The position numbers and the translations under genes are program-made. The notes under the pieces were generated by a model. It was not told the origin of the DNA, made no database searches, and saw only the letters and a program-made list of their open reading frames with translations. This document shows positions 7,952 through 17,017 of a stretch of DNA of 64,000 nt, piece after piece (the first letter of the stretch is position 1; every line of letters begins with the position of its first letter). This stretch comes from Rothia nasimurium (GTDB taxonomy: Bacteria; Actinomycetota; Actinomycetes; Actinomycetales; Micrococcaceae), in the NCBI RefSeq assembly GCF_928392795.1, contig NZ_CAKMTJ010000008.1:94002-158001 (forward strand), given 5' to 3'.

Positions 7952-9451
7952 ATGACGAAGCAGTTAACCCACTACGTCGGCGGCGCCCATCGCCCCGGAA
8001 CCTCAGGTCGTTTCGCCGATGTCTACAACCCCAGCACCGGCCAGGTGCAGGCCCAGGTGCCCCTGGCGTCCGCTGATGAGGTGCGCGATGTTATCGCCAA
8101 CGCCGCAGAAGCCCAGGCCAAGTGGGCTGCTACCAACCCCCAGAAGCGCGCCCGTATTCTGCACCGCTTCGTGGACCTGGTCAACCAGAATGCCGACGAA
8201 CTGGCCGAGATGCTTTCGCTCGAACATGGCAAGACCGTAGCCGACGCCCACGGCGATATCCAGCGCGGCCTTGACGTCGTCGAATTTGCCACCGCCGCCC
8301 CCCACCTACTCAAGGGCGAATACTCCGACTCCGTAGGCACCGGCATCGACGTGTACTCCATGCGTCAGCCCCTGGGTGTGGTCGCTGGTATCACCCCCTT
8401 TAACTTCCCGGCCATGATTCCCCTTTGGAAGTGCGGCCCTGCGATCGCAGCTGGTAACGCCTTCGTCCTCAAGCCCTCAGAGCGTGACCCCTCCGTGCCC
8501 CTGCGCCTGGCTGAGCTCTGGACCGAGGCCGGCCTGCCCGACGGCATCTTCAACGTGGTCAACGGCGATAAGGAGGCCGTTGACACCCTGCTCGATGACC
8601 CCCGTATTAAGGCTGTTGGCTTCGTGGGCTCCACCCCCATCGCCCAGAGCATCTACGAGCACGCAGCCCGCACCGGCAAGCGCGCCCAGTGCTTCGGCGG
8701 TGCCAAGAACCACCTGATCATCATGCCCGACGCCGACCTCGACCAGGCAGCCGATGCCCTGATCGGTGCAGCCTTCGGCTCTGCCGGTGAACGCTGCATG
8801 GCTATCTCGGTGGCCGTTCCCGTCGGCCAGGCAACCGCCGACGCCCTGGTCGAAAAACTGGTCGAGCGCACTAAGACCCTCAAGGTCGGTCACGCCCTTG
8901 ACCCCGAGGCTGACTTCGGCCCCGTGGTAGCCGCCAGCGCCCTGGAACGCATCGAGGGCTACATCGCCGCCGGTGAGAAGGAGGGCGCTAAGCTCCTGGT
9001 GGACGGCCGCGGAGTCAAGGTCGAAGGCCACGAGGGCGGCTACTACGTCGGTGCTACCCTCTTCGATAAGGTCACCACCGATATGTCTATCTATCGCGAA
9101 GAAATCTTCGGTCCTGTGCTGTCGGTAGTGCGCGTTGATGACTTCGAAGAAGCCCTGGCCCTGCCCACTAACCACGAGTTCGGCAACGGCGTAGCTATCT
9201 ACACCCGCGACGGCGATACCGCCCGCGAATTCGCCCGCCGCGTCGATGTGGGTATGGTAGGTGTGAATGTGCCGATCCCCGTGCCGATCGCCTACTACAC
9301 CTTCGGCGGCTGGAAGGCCTCCGGCTTCGGCGACCTCAACCAGCACGGGCCCGACGCCTTCCGCTTCTATACCAAGACCAAGACGGTAACATCCCGCTGG
9401 CCCTCCGGTATTAAAGAGGGCGCCAGCTTCGTCATGCCCACCGGCAACTAA
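7952..9451 (+). CDS. mmsA: Methylmalonate-semialdehyde dehydrogenase (CoA-acylating)
   Basis: An aldehyde dehydrogenase superfamily enzyme (499 residues) that converts methylmalonate semialdehyde to propionyl-CoA, the end of valine degradation. MmsA/IolA landmarks are YNPSTG-type N terminus, GITPFNFPAMIPLWKCGPAIAAGN, FVGSTPIAQSIY, and the nucleophile C282 in GERCMAISVAV. The absence of the usual general-base glutamate motif before the cysteine suits the CoA-acylating class. AAGGAGG precedes the ATG. It is 12 bases from the hydrolase gene below and divergent from paaA. Confidence 0.93.
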   Translation: MTKQLTHYVGGAHRPGTSGRFADVYNPSTGQVQAQVPLASADEVRDVIANAAEAQAKWAATNPQKRARILHRFVDLVNQNADELAEMLSLEHGKTVADAHGDIQRGLDVVEFATAAPHLLKGEYSDSVGTGIDVYSMRQPLGVVAGITPFNFPAMIPLWKCGPAIAAGNAFVLKPSERDPSVPLRLAELWTEAGLPDGIFNVVNGDKEAVDTLLDDPRIKAVGFVGSTPIAQSIYEHAARTGKRAQCFGGAKNHLIIMPDADLDQAADALIGAAFGSAGERCMAISVAVPVGQATADALVEKLVERTKTLKVGHALDPEADFGPVVAASALERIEGYIAAGEKEGAKLLVDGRGVKVEGHEGGYYVGATLFDKVTTDMSIYREEIFGPVLSVVRVDDFEEALALPTNHEFGNGVAIYTRDGDTAREFARRVDVGMVGVNVPIPVPIAYYTFGGWKASGFGDLNQHGPDAFRFYTKTKTVTSRWPSGIKEGASFVMPTGN

Positions 9452-9463
9452 AGGAGGCCCACC

Positions 9464-10549
9464 GTGACCGATACGCCCGGCACCCAGCCGACCGAGAGCG
9501 TCCTGACCGAAAAACGCGGCAGCCTGGGGGTTATCACCCTTAACCGCCCGCGCGCGGTCAACGCCCTCAACGCCGAGATGATGGAGCTGATGAATGCAGC
9601 CCTGGACGACTTCGAACAGGACGCCGGCATCACCGCCGTGCTGCTGCGCGGCGCCGGTGAACGGGGTCTTTGTGCGGGTGGTGACGTGGTGGCCCTCTAC
9701 AAGGCCACCGGCGAAAACCCGGATCAGGGCGTGGACTTCTTCCGAGTGGAATACACCCTCGACCTGCGCATCGCCCGCTACCCCAAGCCCTTCATCTCCC
9801 TCATGGACGGCCTGGTGCTGGGTGGCGGCGTGGGCGTCTCAGCCCATAGCTCCCACCGCATCGTCACCGAACGCACCCGCACCGGTATGCCCGAAACCGT
9901 CATCGGCTTCTGCCCCGACGTGGGGGGCCTCAACATCCTGGCCCGCGCCCCGCAGAACCTGGGCACCCTCATGGCCGTCACCGGCCTGCATGTGACCGGG
10001 GCGGACGCGCTCGTCGTTGGCATGGCTGATTATTTCGTGCCGTCTGAGAAGCTCGATGACCTGGTCGCTGCCCTTGAGAATGTTGAGGGGGCGGACGCCG
10101 TCACCCGCGTCATTGAGGGCTTTGCGGCTGATGCACCTGCCTCCCAGCTCGTGGAGAACGCCCACTGGGTTGAGGGTGCTTTTGCCGCTGATACCGTTGA
10201 GGAAATCCTTGAGAAGGTCCAGGCGGTGGCTGATTCGGGGGCAGGCGGCGCCGAGTTCGCCGGTACGGTTCTGGCGGCTCTGCAGAAGAACGGGCCGACC
10301 GGTATGAAGGTGGCTCTGGAAGCTGTGCGCCGGGCCGGTGAGCAGAGCCTGGCTGAGACCCTGAATCAGGACTTTGTGACCTCCTGTAACGCCCTGGCTC
10401 ATCACGATATGCGGGAGGGTATCCGGGCCCAGGTGGTGGATAAGGATCGCAACCCGCAGTGGTCCCCTGCCAGCCTGGCTGAGGTCTCGCGCGAGGACGT
10501 CCTGGCCTTCTTCACCCCCACGGAGGCGGGGGAACTGGGCCTAGCCTAA
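9464..10549 (+). CDS. 3-hydroxyisobutyryl-CoA hydrolase (enoyl-CoA hydratase/isomerase family)
   Basis: A crotonase-superfamily protein (361 residues) of the longer ECH_2/HIBCH type. It hydrolyses 3-hydroxyisobutyryl-CoA in valine degradation. It shows GLCAGGDVVALY, DGLVLGGGVGVSAHSSHRIV, and MPETVIGFCPDVGG, where the PET...PDVGG block is the hallmark of HIBCH. The C-terminal 150 residues are the extra helical region that distinguishes it from hydratases. GTG start with AAAGGAGG upstream. It sits in an operon with mmsA. Confidence 0.9.
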   Translation: MTDTPGTQPTESVLTEKRGSLGVITLNRPRAVNALNAEMMELMNAALDDFEQDAGITAVLLRGAGERGLCAGGDVVALYKATGENPDQGVDFFRVEYTLDLRIARYPKPFISLMDGLVLGGGVGVSAHSSHRIVTERTRTGMPETVIGFCPDVGGLNILARAPQNLGTLMAVTGLHVTGADALVVGMADYFVPSEKLDDLVAALENVEGADAVTRVIEGFAADAPASQLVENAHWVEGAFAADTVEEILEKVQAVADSGAGGAEFAGTVLAALQKNGPTGMKVALEAVRRAGEQSLAETLNQDFVTSCNALAHHDMREGIRAQVVDKDRNPQWSPASLAEVSREDVLAFFTPTEAGELGLA

Positions 10550-10567
10550 AGATGCAGTCACCCCACC

Positions 10568-10636
10568 ACGAATGTGACTCATATTCCCGAAAGGGTGTTG
10601 TTTTAACGCCCGCTTGGGAATATGAGTCACATTCGT
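10568..10636. terminator. Bidirectional terminator with 21-bp perfect stem
   Basis: Arms ACGAATGTGACTCATATTCCC and its exact complement enclose an inner GGGTGTT/AACGCCC hairpin. The element lies between the convergent ends of the HIBCH gene and the acyl-CoA synthetase gene, 19-20 bases from each stop. Confidence 0.8.
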
Positions 10637-10656
10637 TGTAGAGAAAGATAGCTCGC

Positions 10657-12426
10657 CTAGCCTTTGAGGTCTGGGAAGTCCGCGTCGGCGAACTCGTGGC
10701 CGTAGCCCTCGGTAGTGGTGCGAGCGGCCAGGGCCGCGGCGGTCTTCTCGCCGTGGCGGCCGTGGAACTCGTTCTCACGGGCCCGCAGTTCCACGCGGCG
10801 AATCTTGCCCGAAATGGTCTTGGGTAGCTCGTAGAACTCGATGCGGCGCACCCGCTTATAGGCGGCCAGGTGGTCGCGGGCGTACTTGAGAATATCCTTC
10901 GCGGTCTCAGCCGTTGGCTCGTGCCCAGCGGCCAGCACAATGTAGGCCTTGGGCACAGCCAGGCGGATCTCGTCGGGTGAGGGAACCACCGCAGCCTCAG
11001 CCACAGCCGGGTGCTCAATGACCACGGACTCCAGCTCAAAGGGGGAGAGCTTGTAGTCGGAGGCCTTGAAGACGTCGTCGGCACGGCCTACATAGGTGAG
11101 CACCCCGTTCTCGTCCCGCTCGGCAATATCGCCGGTGTGGTAGAAGCCCCCGCGCATGGTGTCCTCGGTTTTTTCGGGGTCCCCCTTGTACTGGGTCATG
11201 AGGCCCAGTGGGCGGGCATCGCCCAGGCGGATGCAAATCTCACCCTCGGTTTCAGAAATCTCATCGGTAGCCGGGTCAATCAGCACAATGTCGTAGCCGG
11301 GCAGGGGCTTGCCCATAGCACCAATCTTGATGGGCTGGCCGGGTGTATTGGCAATCTGCACGGTGGACTCGGTCTGCCCAAAGCCGTCTCGAATATCCAC
11401 ACCCCAGGCGGTTTTCACCTTGGAAATTACTTCGGGGTTCAGCGGTTCACCTGCAGCAACGACCTTGGTGGGCGGGGTTGCCAGCTGGCTCAGGTCAGCC
11501 TGAATGAGCATGCGCCAGACGGTGGGCGGGGCGCAGAAGCTGGTGACCCCGAACTTCTCCATGTTCTGCATGAGGGCGGCAGCGTCGAAACGGGAGTAGT
11601 TGTAGATAAAGACGGTTGCCTCAGCAATCCAGGGGGTGAAAATGTTGGACCAGGCGTGCTTGGCCCAGCCGGGTGAAGCCACATTCAGGTGCACGTCACC
11701 GGGGCCCATACCAATCCAGTACATGGTCGAAAGGTGGCCCACCGGGTAGGAGGTGTGGGTGTGCTCCACCATCTTGGCCCGTGAGGTGGTGCCCGAGGTG
11801 AAGTACCAGAGCAGGGGCTCGTCGCCCCGGGTGGGGGCATCCGGGGTGAAATCGGTGGGAGCGGACGCCGCATCCAGGTAGTTCAGGTGGGGGTGCTTGG
11901 TCAGGGCCCCCTCGGTCTTACCGTCTGTTTCGATCACGGTGAAGTTGCCCTCAACTCGCTCGAATTTGGGCACGTTCTTGCTGTTGGTAATGACCCATTC
12001 GACCGTGCCACGGCTGATGCGTTCGTCGAGGTCAACCGGCTCAAGCATCTCGGTGGAGGGCATGAGAATAACGCCCAGCTTAATGCCGGCGAGCATAAGC
12101 TCCCAGAGCTCTACCTGGTTGCCCAGCATGAGAATCACACGGTCGCCGCGTTTCACGCCTACCGACCGTAGCCAGTTAGCCACCTGCGATGACCGCTGAG
12201 ACATTTCTGCATAGCTCACGCTCACGCTGGAACCGTCCTGCTCCGCGATAATCAGGGCGGGGGCGTCCTTGCGTTCCTCGCTAGCAGCTACCTGATCAAA
12301 CCAGTCGAGGGCGAAGTTGAAATGCTCAAACCGGGGCCAGGTGAACTGTTCGCGCGCGGCGGCATAGTCCTCGCGCAGGGCAACAAGCTGATCGCGAATG
12401 GTGCGGAACTCTTCGGTAACGCTCAT
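10657..12426 (-). CDS. Acyl-CoA synthetase (AMP-forming, medium-chain/ACSM-like)
   Basis: An adenylate-forming ligase (589 residues) expected to activate a carboxylic acid to its CoA ester. P-loop-like motif FTSGTTSRAKMVEHTH, the A5 segment DGFGQTES, A7 YHTGDIA, and the C-terminal lysine region GKIRRVELR are present. It resembles ACSM and branched-chain acyl-CoA ligases. A possible substrate is isobutyrate or another short branched acid, because the gene is divergent from the isobutyryl-CoA type dehydrogenase operon. This is inference. ATG chosen with AAAGAGG upstream; an in-frame GTG 27 bases earlier lacks a ribosome site. Confidence 0.8.
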   Translation of the reverse strand: MSVTEEFRTIRDQLVALREDYAAAREQFTWPRFEHFNFALDWFDQVAASEERKDAPALIIAEQDGSSVSVSYAEMSQRSSQVANWLRSVGVKRGDRVILMLGNQVELWELMLAGIKLGVILMPSTEMLEPVDLDERISRGTVEWVITNSKNVPKFERVEGNFTVIETDGKTEGALTKHPHLNYLDAASAPTDFTPDAPTRGDEPLLWYFTSGTTSRAKMVEHTHTSYPVGHLSTMYWIGMGPGDVHLNVASPGWAKHAWSNIFTPWIAEATVFIYNYSRFDAAALMQNMEKFGVTSFCAPPTVWRMLIQADLSQLATPPTKVVAAGEPLNPEVISKVKTAWGVDIRDGFGQTESTVQIANTPGQPIKIGAMGKPLPGYDIVLIDPATDEISETEGEICIRLGDARPLGLMTQYKGDPEKTEDTMRGGFYHTGDIAERDENGVLTYVGRADDVFKASDYKLSPFELESVVIEHPAVAEAAVVPSPDEIRLAVPKAYIVLAAGHEPTAETAKDILKYARDHLAAYKRVRRIEFYELPKTISGKIRRVELRARENEFHGRHGEKTAAALAARTTTEGYGHEFADADFPDLKG

Positions 12427-12486
12427 GAGTAACCTCTTTCGGCAATAAACCACACAAAAATAGTGGCATGGGTCACGATTGGGTGC

Positions 12487-12649
12487 TGTGAGTCACTATA
12501 GGGGAGGGGTGGCGCCCCTGCCAAGACCCTGTGGAAAAATCAACGACAGTGAGCCTGTCTGCGCGTAACGAACCAATTAATTCCCCCAAAAGCTACCCGG
12601 CGGCCCCCAAGGTGGAGTACATTCAGAGCTAAATATGGCTTGACTCACA
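12487..12649. promoter_or_regulatory. Divergent intergenic region with two inverted TGTGAGTCA boxes
   Basis: TGTGAGTCAC at 12487-12496 and its inverse TGACTCACA at 12641-12649 face each other between the synthetase and dehydrogenase genes. The same decamer recurs at 30083-30092, upstream of the AraC-type gene. They may be operator half-sites, but the regulator is unknown. The region shows nothing else that can be called firmly. Confidence 0.35.
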
Positions 12650-12714
12650 CAAGAAGCGCGGGTGAACCCCGCCCGTGAGTTGCACACGACGACGTTGCAC
12701 AGGAGAGCTACCCT

Positions 12715-13920
12715 ATGAACACCCACATCCGCGGAATGGTCAAAAACCCACCCGAAAAGCCCCTGCCCTTCCCCGACATCGACCCCTTCGGCGTCCTCAA
12801 CCTGCTACCCGACCACGAAAAAGAGTGGTTCTTGCGCATCCGCACCTACCTGCAAGAAGAAGTACGCCCCCAAATCGTTGACTACTGGAACACCGAAGAA
12901 TTCCCCCTGCATCTGCTTGAAGGCATGGCTGAAGTGGGCCTGGCCCGCCTTGAAACCAGCGGCACCTCCTGGCTCTTCCGCGGCCTGGTCTACGCAGAAG
13001 TAACCCGGGTAGATGTCTCGCTCTCAGCCCTGGTCGGTATTCACAACGAGCTGGTGCTCGGTATGATCAACATTCTCGGCTCCAACGAGCAGAAAGCCGA
13101 GATGCTCTCGAAACTCGAAAGCTTTGAACTCACCGGTGCCTTTGCCCTGACCGAGCCCGACCACGGCTCCGATATCGCTGGCGGCCTCGAAACCAGTGCC
13201 ACCTTTGACGGCGAAAACTGGGTCATCAACGGCGAAAAACGCTGGATTGGCATGGGTACCATCGCCGACTTCGCCCTGGTCTGGGCCCGTGATACCGCCG
13301 ACCAGCAGATTAAGGCCTTCATCGTACCCACCGACGCCCCCGGCTATGAGGCCGAGAAGATTCGCAACAAGATTGGCCTGCGCGTCATGCAGAACGCCCA
13401 CATCACCCTCACCGACGTGAAGGTGCCCGCTAGTGCCCACCTGCCCGGTGCCGTCAACTTCGACGCCGCCAACGAGATGCTGCGCAACTCCCGCGCCTGG
13501 GTGGGCTGGCAGGGCTACGGTATTCAGCTGGGTATCTTCGATATCGCCCGCGACTACGCCATCACCCGCCAGCAGTTCGGCAAGCCCCTGGCTAAGTTCC
13601 AGCTCATCCAGAAGAACATCGCAGAAATTATGAGCAACACCCAGGCGGCCCTGGGGCTCATGATGAACTGCGCCCGCATGCAAGAAAACGGAACCCTCGA
13701 CATGGTTCACGCCGCCATGGCCAAGGCCACCACCACCAAGCTGGCCCGGCAGAGCGCCTGGCTGGGCCGGGAAATCCAGGGCGGCAACGGCATGACCACC
13801 GACTACGAGATGGCCAAGTTCTTTGGGGACGCCGAAATCCTCTACACCTACGAGGGCACCTACGAAATCAACTCCCTTATCGTGGGCCGGGCCCTGACCG
13901 GCTACTCAGCCTTCGTCTAA
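12715..13920 (+). CDS. Acyl-CoA dehydrogenase, probably isobutyryl-CoA dehydrogenase role
   Basis: A FAD-dependent acyl-CoA dehydrogenase (401 residues). FAD-contact motifs AFALTEPDHGSDIAG and WVINGEKRWIGMG are present. The C-terminal region YEGTYEINSLIVGRALTG places the catalytic glutamate at residue 380, as in the glutaryl-CoA/short branched-chain subfamily. The neighbours (SDR, MmsB, enoyl-CoA hydratase) point to isobutyryl-CoA or 2-methylbutyryl-CoA as substrate. Sequence alone would also allow glutaryl-CoA dehydrogenase, since the C-terminal motif resembles GCDH. AGGAG precedes the ATG, and the four-gene operon ends at position 16502. Confidence 0.85.
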   Translation: MNTHIRGMVKNPPEKPLPFPDIDPFGVLNLLPDHEKEWFLRIRTYLQEEVRPQIVDYWNTEEFPLHLLEGMAEVGLARLETSGTSWLFRGLVYAEVTRVDVSLSALVGIHNELVLGMINILGSNEQKAEMLSKLESFELTGAFALTEPDHGSDIAGGLETSATFDGENWVINGEKRWIGMGTIADFALVWARDTADQQIKAFIVPTDAPGYEAEKIRNKIGLRVMQNAHITLTDVKVPASAHLPGAVNFDAANEMLRNSRAWVGWQGYGIQLGIFDIARDYAITRQQFGKPLAKFQLIQKNIAEIMSNTQAALGLMMNCARMQENGTLDMVHAAMAKATTTKLARQSAWLGREIQGGNGMTTDYEMAKFFGDAEILYTYEGTYEINSLIVGRALTGYSAFV

Positions 13921-13951
13921 ACCCCTCACCTCCCACCTGAAAGAGAGCACC

Positions 13952-14713
13952 ATGGATCTCACCAACACCACCGCCCTGGTCACGGGCGCAGCCTCGGGTA
14001 TCGGAGCAGCAACCGCCCGCGCTCTGGTTGCCCGCGGCGTGCACGTCTACGGCCTCGACCTTCCCGCCGGTATCGAGAAGGCCGGGGAGGTTGATGGCGT
14101 TACCTTCCTGCCCGGCGACGTCACCGACTACGCTGCCGTTGAAGCTGCCTTCGAGCAGGTGGGGCAGGACGAGCGCCCCCTGCGTACCGTAGTCAACTGC
14201 GCCGGTATCGCCCCGGGGGCCCGCGTCCTCTCCAAAAGGGGGCCGCACGACCCTGCCCTCTTCGCTAAAACCGTCAGCATTAACCTCAATGGCACGTTCA
14301 ATGTGCTCACAGCCGGGGCAGCCCTGATGGCCACCCAGGAGCCGGTGAAAGGCACAGCCGGGCGGGGCGTCATTATCAACACCGCCTCTATCGCCGCCTA
14401 TGAGGGGCAGATTGGTCAGATAGCCTACGCGGCCTCTAAGGGTGGGGTCGTTGCTCTCACTCTGCCTGCCGCTCGTGACCTGGCCAGCTCGGGAATCCGC
14501 GTGAACACCATTGCCCCGGGCATTGTTGATACCCCGCTCATGGCCGGTATCACCGAAGAGTTCCGTGAAGAGCTGGCTAAAAACGTGCCTTTTCCGCAGC
14601 GCCTTGCAGCTCCTGCCGAATACGCCGACCTAGCGGTCTTCATCGCCGAGCACGACTACATCAACGGCGAAACTATCCGCATGGACGGCGCCCTGCGCAT
14701 GGCCCCCCGCTAG
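13952..14713 (+). CDS. Short-chain dehydrogenase, 2-methyl-3-hydroxybutyryl-CoA dehydrogenase-like
   Basis: A classical SDR (253 residues) with nucleotide motif TGAASGIG, structural motif NCAG, catalytic serine in INTASIAAYEG and the YAASKGG tyrosine-lysine pair. The insert around APGARVLSKRGPHD and the overall pattern resemble the type II 3-hydroxyacyl-CoA dehydrogenase (HSD17B10) group, which acts in isoleucine breakdown. Placement inside the branched-chain acid operon supports this role. It could instead be a generic 3-hydroxyacyl-CoA dehydrogenase. Confidence 0.8.
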   Translation: MDLTNTTALVTGAASGIGAATARALVARGVHVYGLDLPAGIEKAGEVDGVTFLPGDVTDYAAVEAAFEQVGQDERPLRTVVNCAGIAPGARVLSKRGPHDPALFAKTVSINLNGTFNVLTAGAALMATQEPVKGTAGRGVIINTASIAAYEGQIGQIAYAASKGGVVALTLPAARDLASSGIRVNTIAPGIVDTPLMAGITEEFREELAKNVPFPQRLAAPAEYADLAVFIAEHDYINGETIRMDGALRMAPR

Positions 14714-14767
14714 GCCTCACCCCGGAACCGACGAAACAGAATAGCCCACCTTATAAGGGAGAAGAAG

Positions 14768-15697
14768 ATGACCACCACACCCACTATCGCTTTTATCGGC
14801 CTGGGGCACATGGGCGGCTACATGGCAGCCAACCTGGTTTCTGCAGGCTACACCGTGCACGGCTTCGACCTGGTGCCCGCAGCGCTCGATGCCGCCCGTG
14901 CCCGCGGAATCCAGGTCGCTGCCAGCGGTGAAGAAGCCGCAGCTCAGGCCGATATCGTCATCACCATGCTGCCCGCTGGCCAGCACGTTCTGGGAGCCTA
15001 CGGCGGACGCGAGGGGCAGGGAGGTCTGCTGGCTGCAGCTAAGCCCGGCACCCTCTTCGTGGACTGCTCCACCATCGAGGTGGAGCACGCCCGCCAGGCA
15101 GCCGACTTAGCTGTGCAGGCCGGTATGCGGGCCGTCGATGCCCCGGTCTCCGGCGGTATGGTGGGGGCCGAGCAGGGCACCCTCACCTTCATGGTGGGTG
15201 GCACTGAGGCGGACGTAGAGCAGGTACGCCCCCTGCTTGAGGTGATGGGCAAGAAGGTGGTGCACTGCGGTACCAATAGCACCGGCCAGGCCGCCAAAAT
15301 CTGCAACAACATGCTGCTGGGCATCACCATGGTGGGCGCTTCAGAAGCCTTTGTATTGGGTGAGCGTCTGGGGTTGGACGCCCAGGTGCTCTATGACGTT
15401 ATCTCAACTTCGTCCGGCTACTGCTGGGCGGTCAACGTCAACTGCCCGGTACCCGGCCCCGTGCCCGGGTCGCCCGCCAACCGGGACTACGAACCGGGCT
15501 TTGCCACCGCCCTGATGAGCAAAGACATGGGGCTAGCTGTCGCCGCCCTCGACACCGCAGGGGTCAACGGTGAACTCGGCAAGCACGCCGCAGATATCTA
15601 TACTCACCTGGTAGAAGAAGGGCGCGGCACCAAGGACTTCTCAGACGTCATCAACGCTATTCGTGAGGCCGACGGCTCGCCCGTCTCAGGCATCTAG
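14768..15697 (+). CDS. mmsB: 3-hydroxyisobutyrate dehydrogenase
   Basis: A beta-hydroxyacid dehydrogenase (309 residues) that oxidises 3-hydroxyisobutyrate to methylmalonate semialdehyde with NAD. It shows the Rossmann motif [12 protein letters not shown], substrate-binding [22 protein letters not shown] (landmarks DAPVSGG and TFMVGG), and catalytic lysine in [10 protein letters not shown] strong ribosome site (AAGGGAGAAGAAG) precedes the ATG. Product and substrate link the HIBCH and MmsA enzymes encoded upstream. Confidence 0.93.
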   Translation: MTTTPTIAFIGLGHMGGYMAANLVSAGYTVHGFDLVPAALDAARARGIQVAASGEEAAAQADIVITMLPAGQHVLGAYGGREGQGGLLAAAKPGTLFVDCSTIEVEHARQAADLAVQAGMRAVDAPVSGGMVGAEQGTLTFMVGGTEADVEQVRPLLEVMGKKVVHCGTNSTGQAAKICNNMLLGITMVGASEAFVLGERLGLDAQVLYDVISTSSGYCWAVNVNCPVPGPVPGSPANRDYEPGFATALMSKDMGLAVAALDTAGVNGELGKHAADIYTHLVEEGRGTKDFSDVINAIREADGSPVSGI

Positions 15698-15722
15698 CCC
15701 GCCCACAGCAAGGAGGAACACC

Positions 15723-16502
15723 GTGACCACTTACGAGAATATTCTGGTTGAAACCCGCGGACGGGTTGGGCTGATTACTCTCAACCGCCCCAAGGCTCTG
15801 AACGCCCTCAACGATGCCACCATGCGCGAGGTTGTTGCCGCCGCAACCGACTTCGACCGCTCACCCGAGGTGGGGGCCATCGTCCTCACCGGTAGCGAAA
15901 AAGCGTTTGCCGCCGGGGCAGACATTAAGGAAATGTCGTCCCAGACCTACGCCAGCATGTACGCAGCCGACTGGTTTGCCCACTGGGATAACCTCACCCG
16001 CCTGCGCACCCCCATCGTGGCTGCCGTGAACGGCTATGCCCTGGGTGGTGGCTGCGAGTTGGCCATGATGGCTGACATGCTAGTGGCTGGGCCTTCCACC
16101 AAGTTTGGCCAGCCCGAAATTAACCTGGGGGTCATTCCCGGTATGGGTGGCTCCCAGCGCCTGACCCGCGCTGTCGGCAAGGCCAAGGCCATGGACCTCT
16201 GCCTGACCGGGCGCTTTATGGGAGCGGACGAGGCTGAACGGGCGGGGCTGGTCTCCCGCCTGGTGGAGCAGGACGCTGACGTCCTTCCCACTGCCCTAGA
16301 GATGGCAGAAACTATCGCCTCTAAGTCAAAGTTCGTGGCCCAGGTCTGCAAGGAGGCCGTTAATGCCGCTTTTGAGACCACCCTGGCCCAGGGTATCCAG
16401 TTTGAGCGCCGCACCTTCCACGCTCTTTTTGCAACCGAGGATCAGAAAGAGGGCATGGCTGCTTTCGTGGAGAAGCGGGAGGCAGATTTTAAGCACCGCT
16501 AA
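15723..16502 (+). CDS. Enoyl-CoA hydratase
   Basis: A crotonase-family hydratase (259 residues). It carries AAGADIKEM, the oxyanion-hole segment [14 protein letters not shown] with the first catalytic glutamate, and [19 protein letters not shown] with the second. In this operon the likely job is hydration of methacrylyl-CoA or tiglyl-CoA. GTG chosen at AGGAGG; the reading frame is open further upstream but lacks a ribosome site there. PaaF-type activity cannot be excluded. Confidence 0.88.
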   Translation: MTTYENILVETRGRVGLITLNRPKALNALNDATMREVVAAATDFDRSPEVGAIVLTGSEKAFAAGADIKEMSSQTYASMYAADWFAHWDNLTRLRTPIVAAVNGYALGGGCELAMMADMLVAGPSTKFGQPEINLGVIPGMGGSQRLTRAVGKAKAMDLCLTGRFMGADEAERAGLVSRLVEQDADVLPTALEMAETIASKSKFVAQVCKEAVNAAFETTLAQGIQFERRTFHALFATEDQKEGMAAFVEKREADFKHR

Positions 16503-16550
16503 GTGTTGCGTGTCTCACCAAAATGTGACACAGTTGGGGTGAGTGAATAA

Positions 16551-16566
16551 CTGACCAAACGGTCAC
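16551..16566. promoter_or_regulatory. Probable PaaR operator 2 (paaI-paaK-paaR)
   Basis: CTGACCAAACGGTCAC lies 20 bases before the paaI start. It fits the shared TGACC-N3-CG-TCA pattern. As paaR is downstream in the same direction, this site could also autoregulate paaR. Confidence 0.75.
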
Positions 16567-16585
16567 TAAATACTTTGGAGGCAGA

Positions 16586-17017
16586 GTGAGCGCAACCCAC
16601 CCCATGCTTGAACGCGATCACGCCAGCGACTGGATGGGCATCCGCGTGCTCACCGCCCGGCTGGGCCACGCCGTCATTGAAATGGATATCAAGCATGAGA
16701 TGGTCAATGGCTTCGGCATCATCCACGGTGGTATGACCTTCGCCTTTGCAGACACCGCCTTCGCCCTCGCCTGCAACCACAGTGACCCTGAGCTCTACGC
16801 CCAGAGCATCACTGTGGGGGCAGGCGTTGACGTTAACTACATCGCCTCAGCCTACGAAGGGCAAACCCTCCGGGCTGAAGCGAACCTCACAGCACAGTAT
16901 GGGCGCAACAGCATCGTTGATGTGACCGTCACCTGCGGAGATAAACTCATCGCCGAGTTCCGCGGTCGTGGCCGCTCCATCAAGCCCCCAACAGCCACGG
17001 AAGGACAGCAGGCATGA
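16586..17017 (+). CDS. paaI: Hydroxyphenylacetyl-CoA thioesterase PaaI
   Basis: A hot-dog fold thioesterase (143 residues) that rescues CoA from dead-end phenylacetate intermediates. The PaaI motif NGFGIIHGGMTFAFADTAFALACN-type helix is present (landmarks NGFGIIHGG and ADTAFA), with ARLGH and DVNYIA. GTG start 8 bases after TTGGAGG. The last four bases overlap paaK, which indicates coupling. Confidence 0.92.
   Translation: MSATHPMLERDHASDWMGIRVLTARLGHAVIEMDIKHEMVNGFGIIHGGMTFAFADTAFALACNHSDPELYAQSITVGAGVDVNYIASAYEGQTLRAEANLTAQYGRNSIVDVTVTCGDKLIAEFRGRGRSIKPPTATEGQQA

Noticed and set aside
7952..10549. PaaR control of the mmsA operon through operator 1
   Set aside because: The site abuts the paaA -10 box and lies 127 bases before mmsA; no second site is near mmsA. 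Co-control is possible but not supported.
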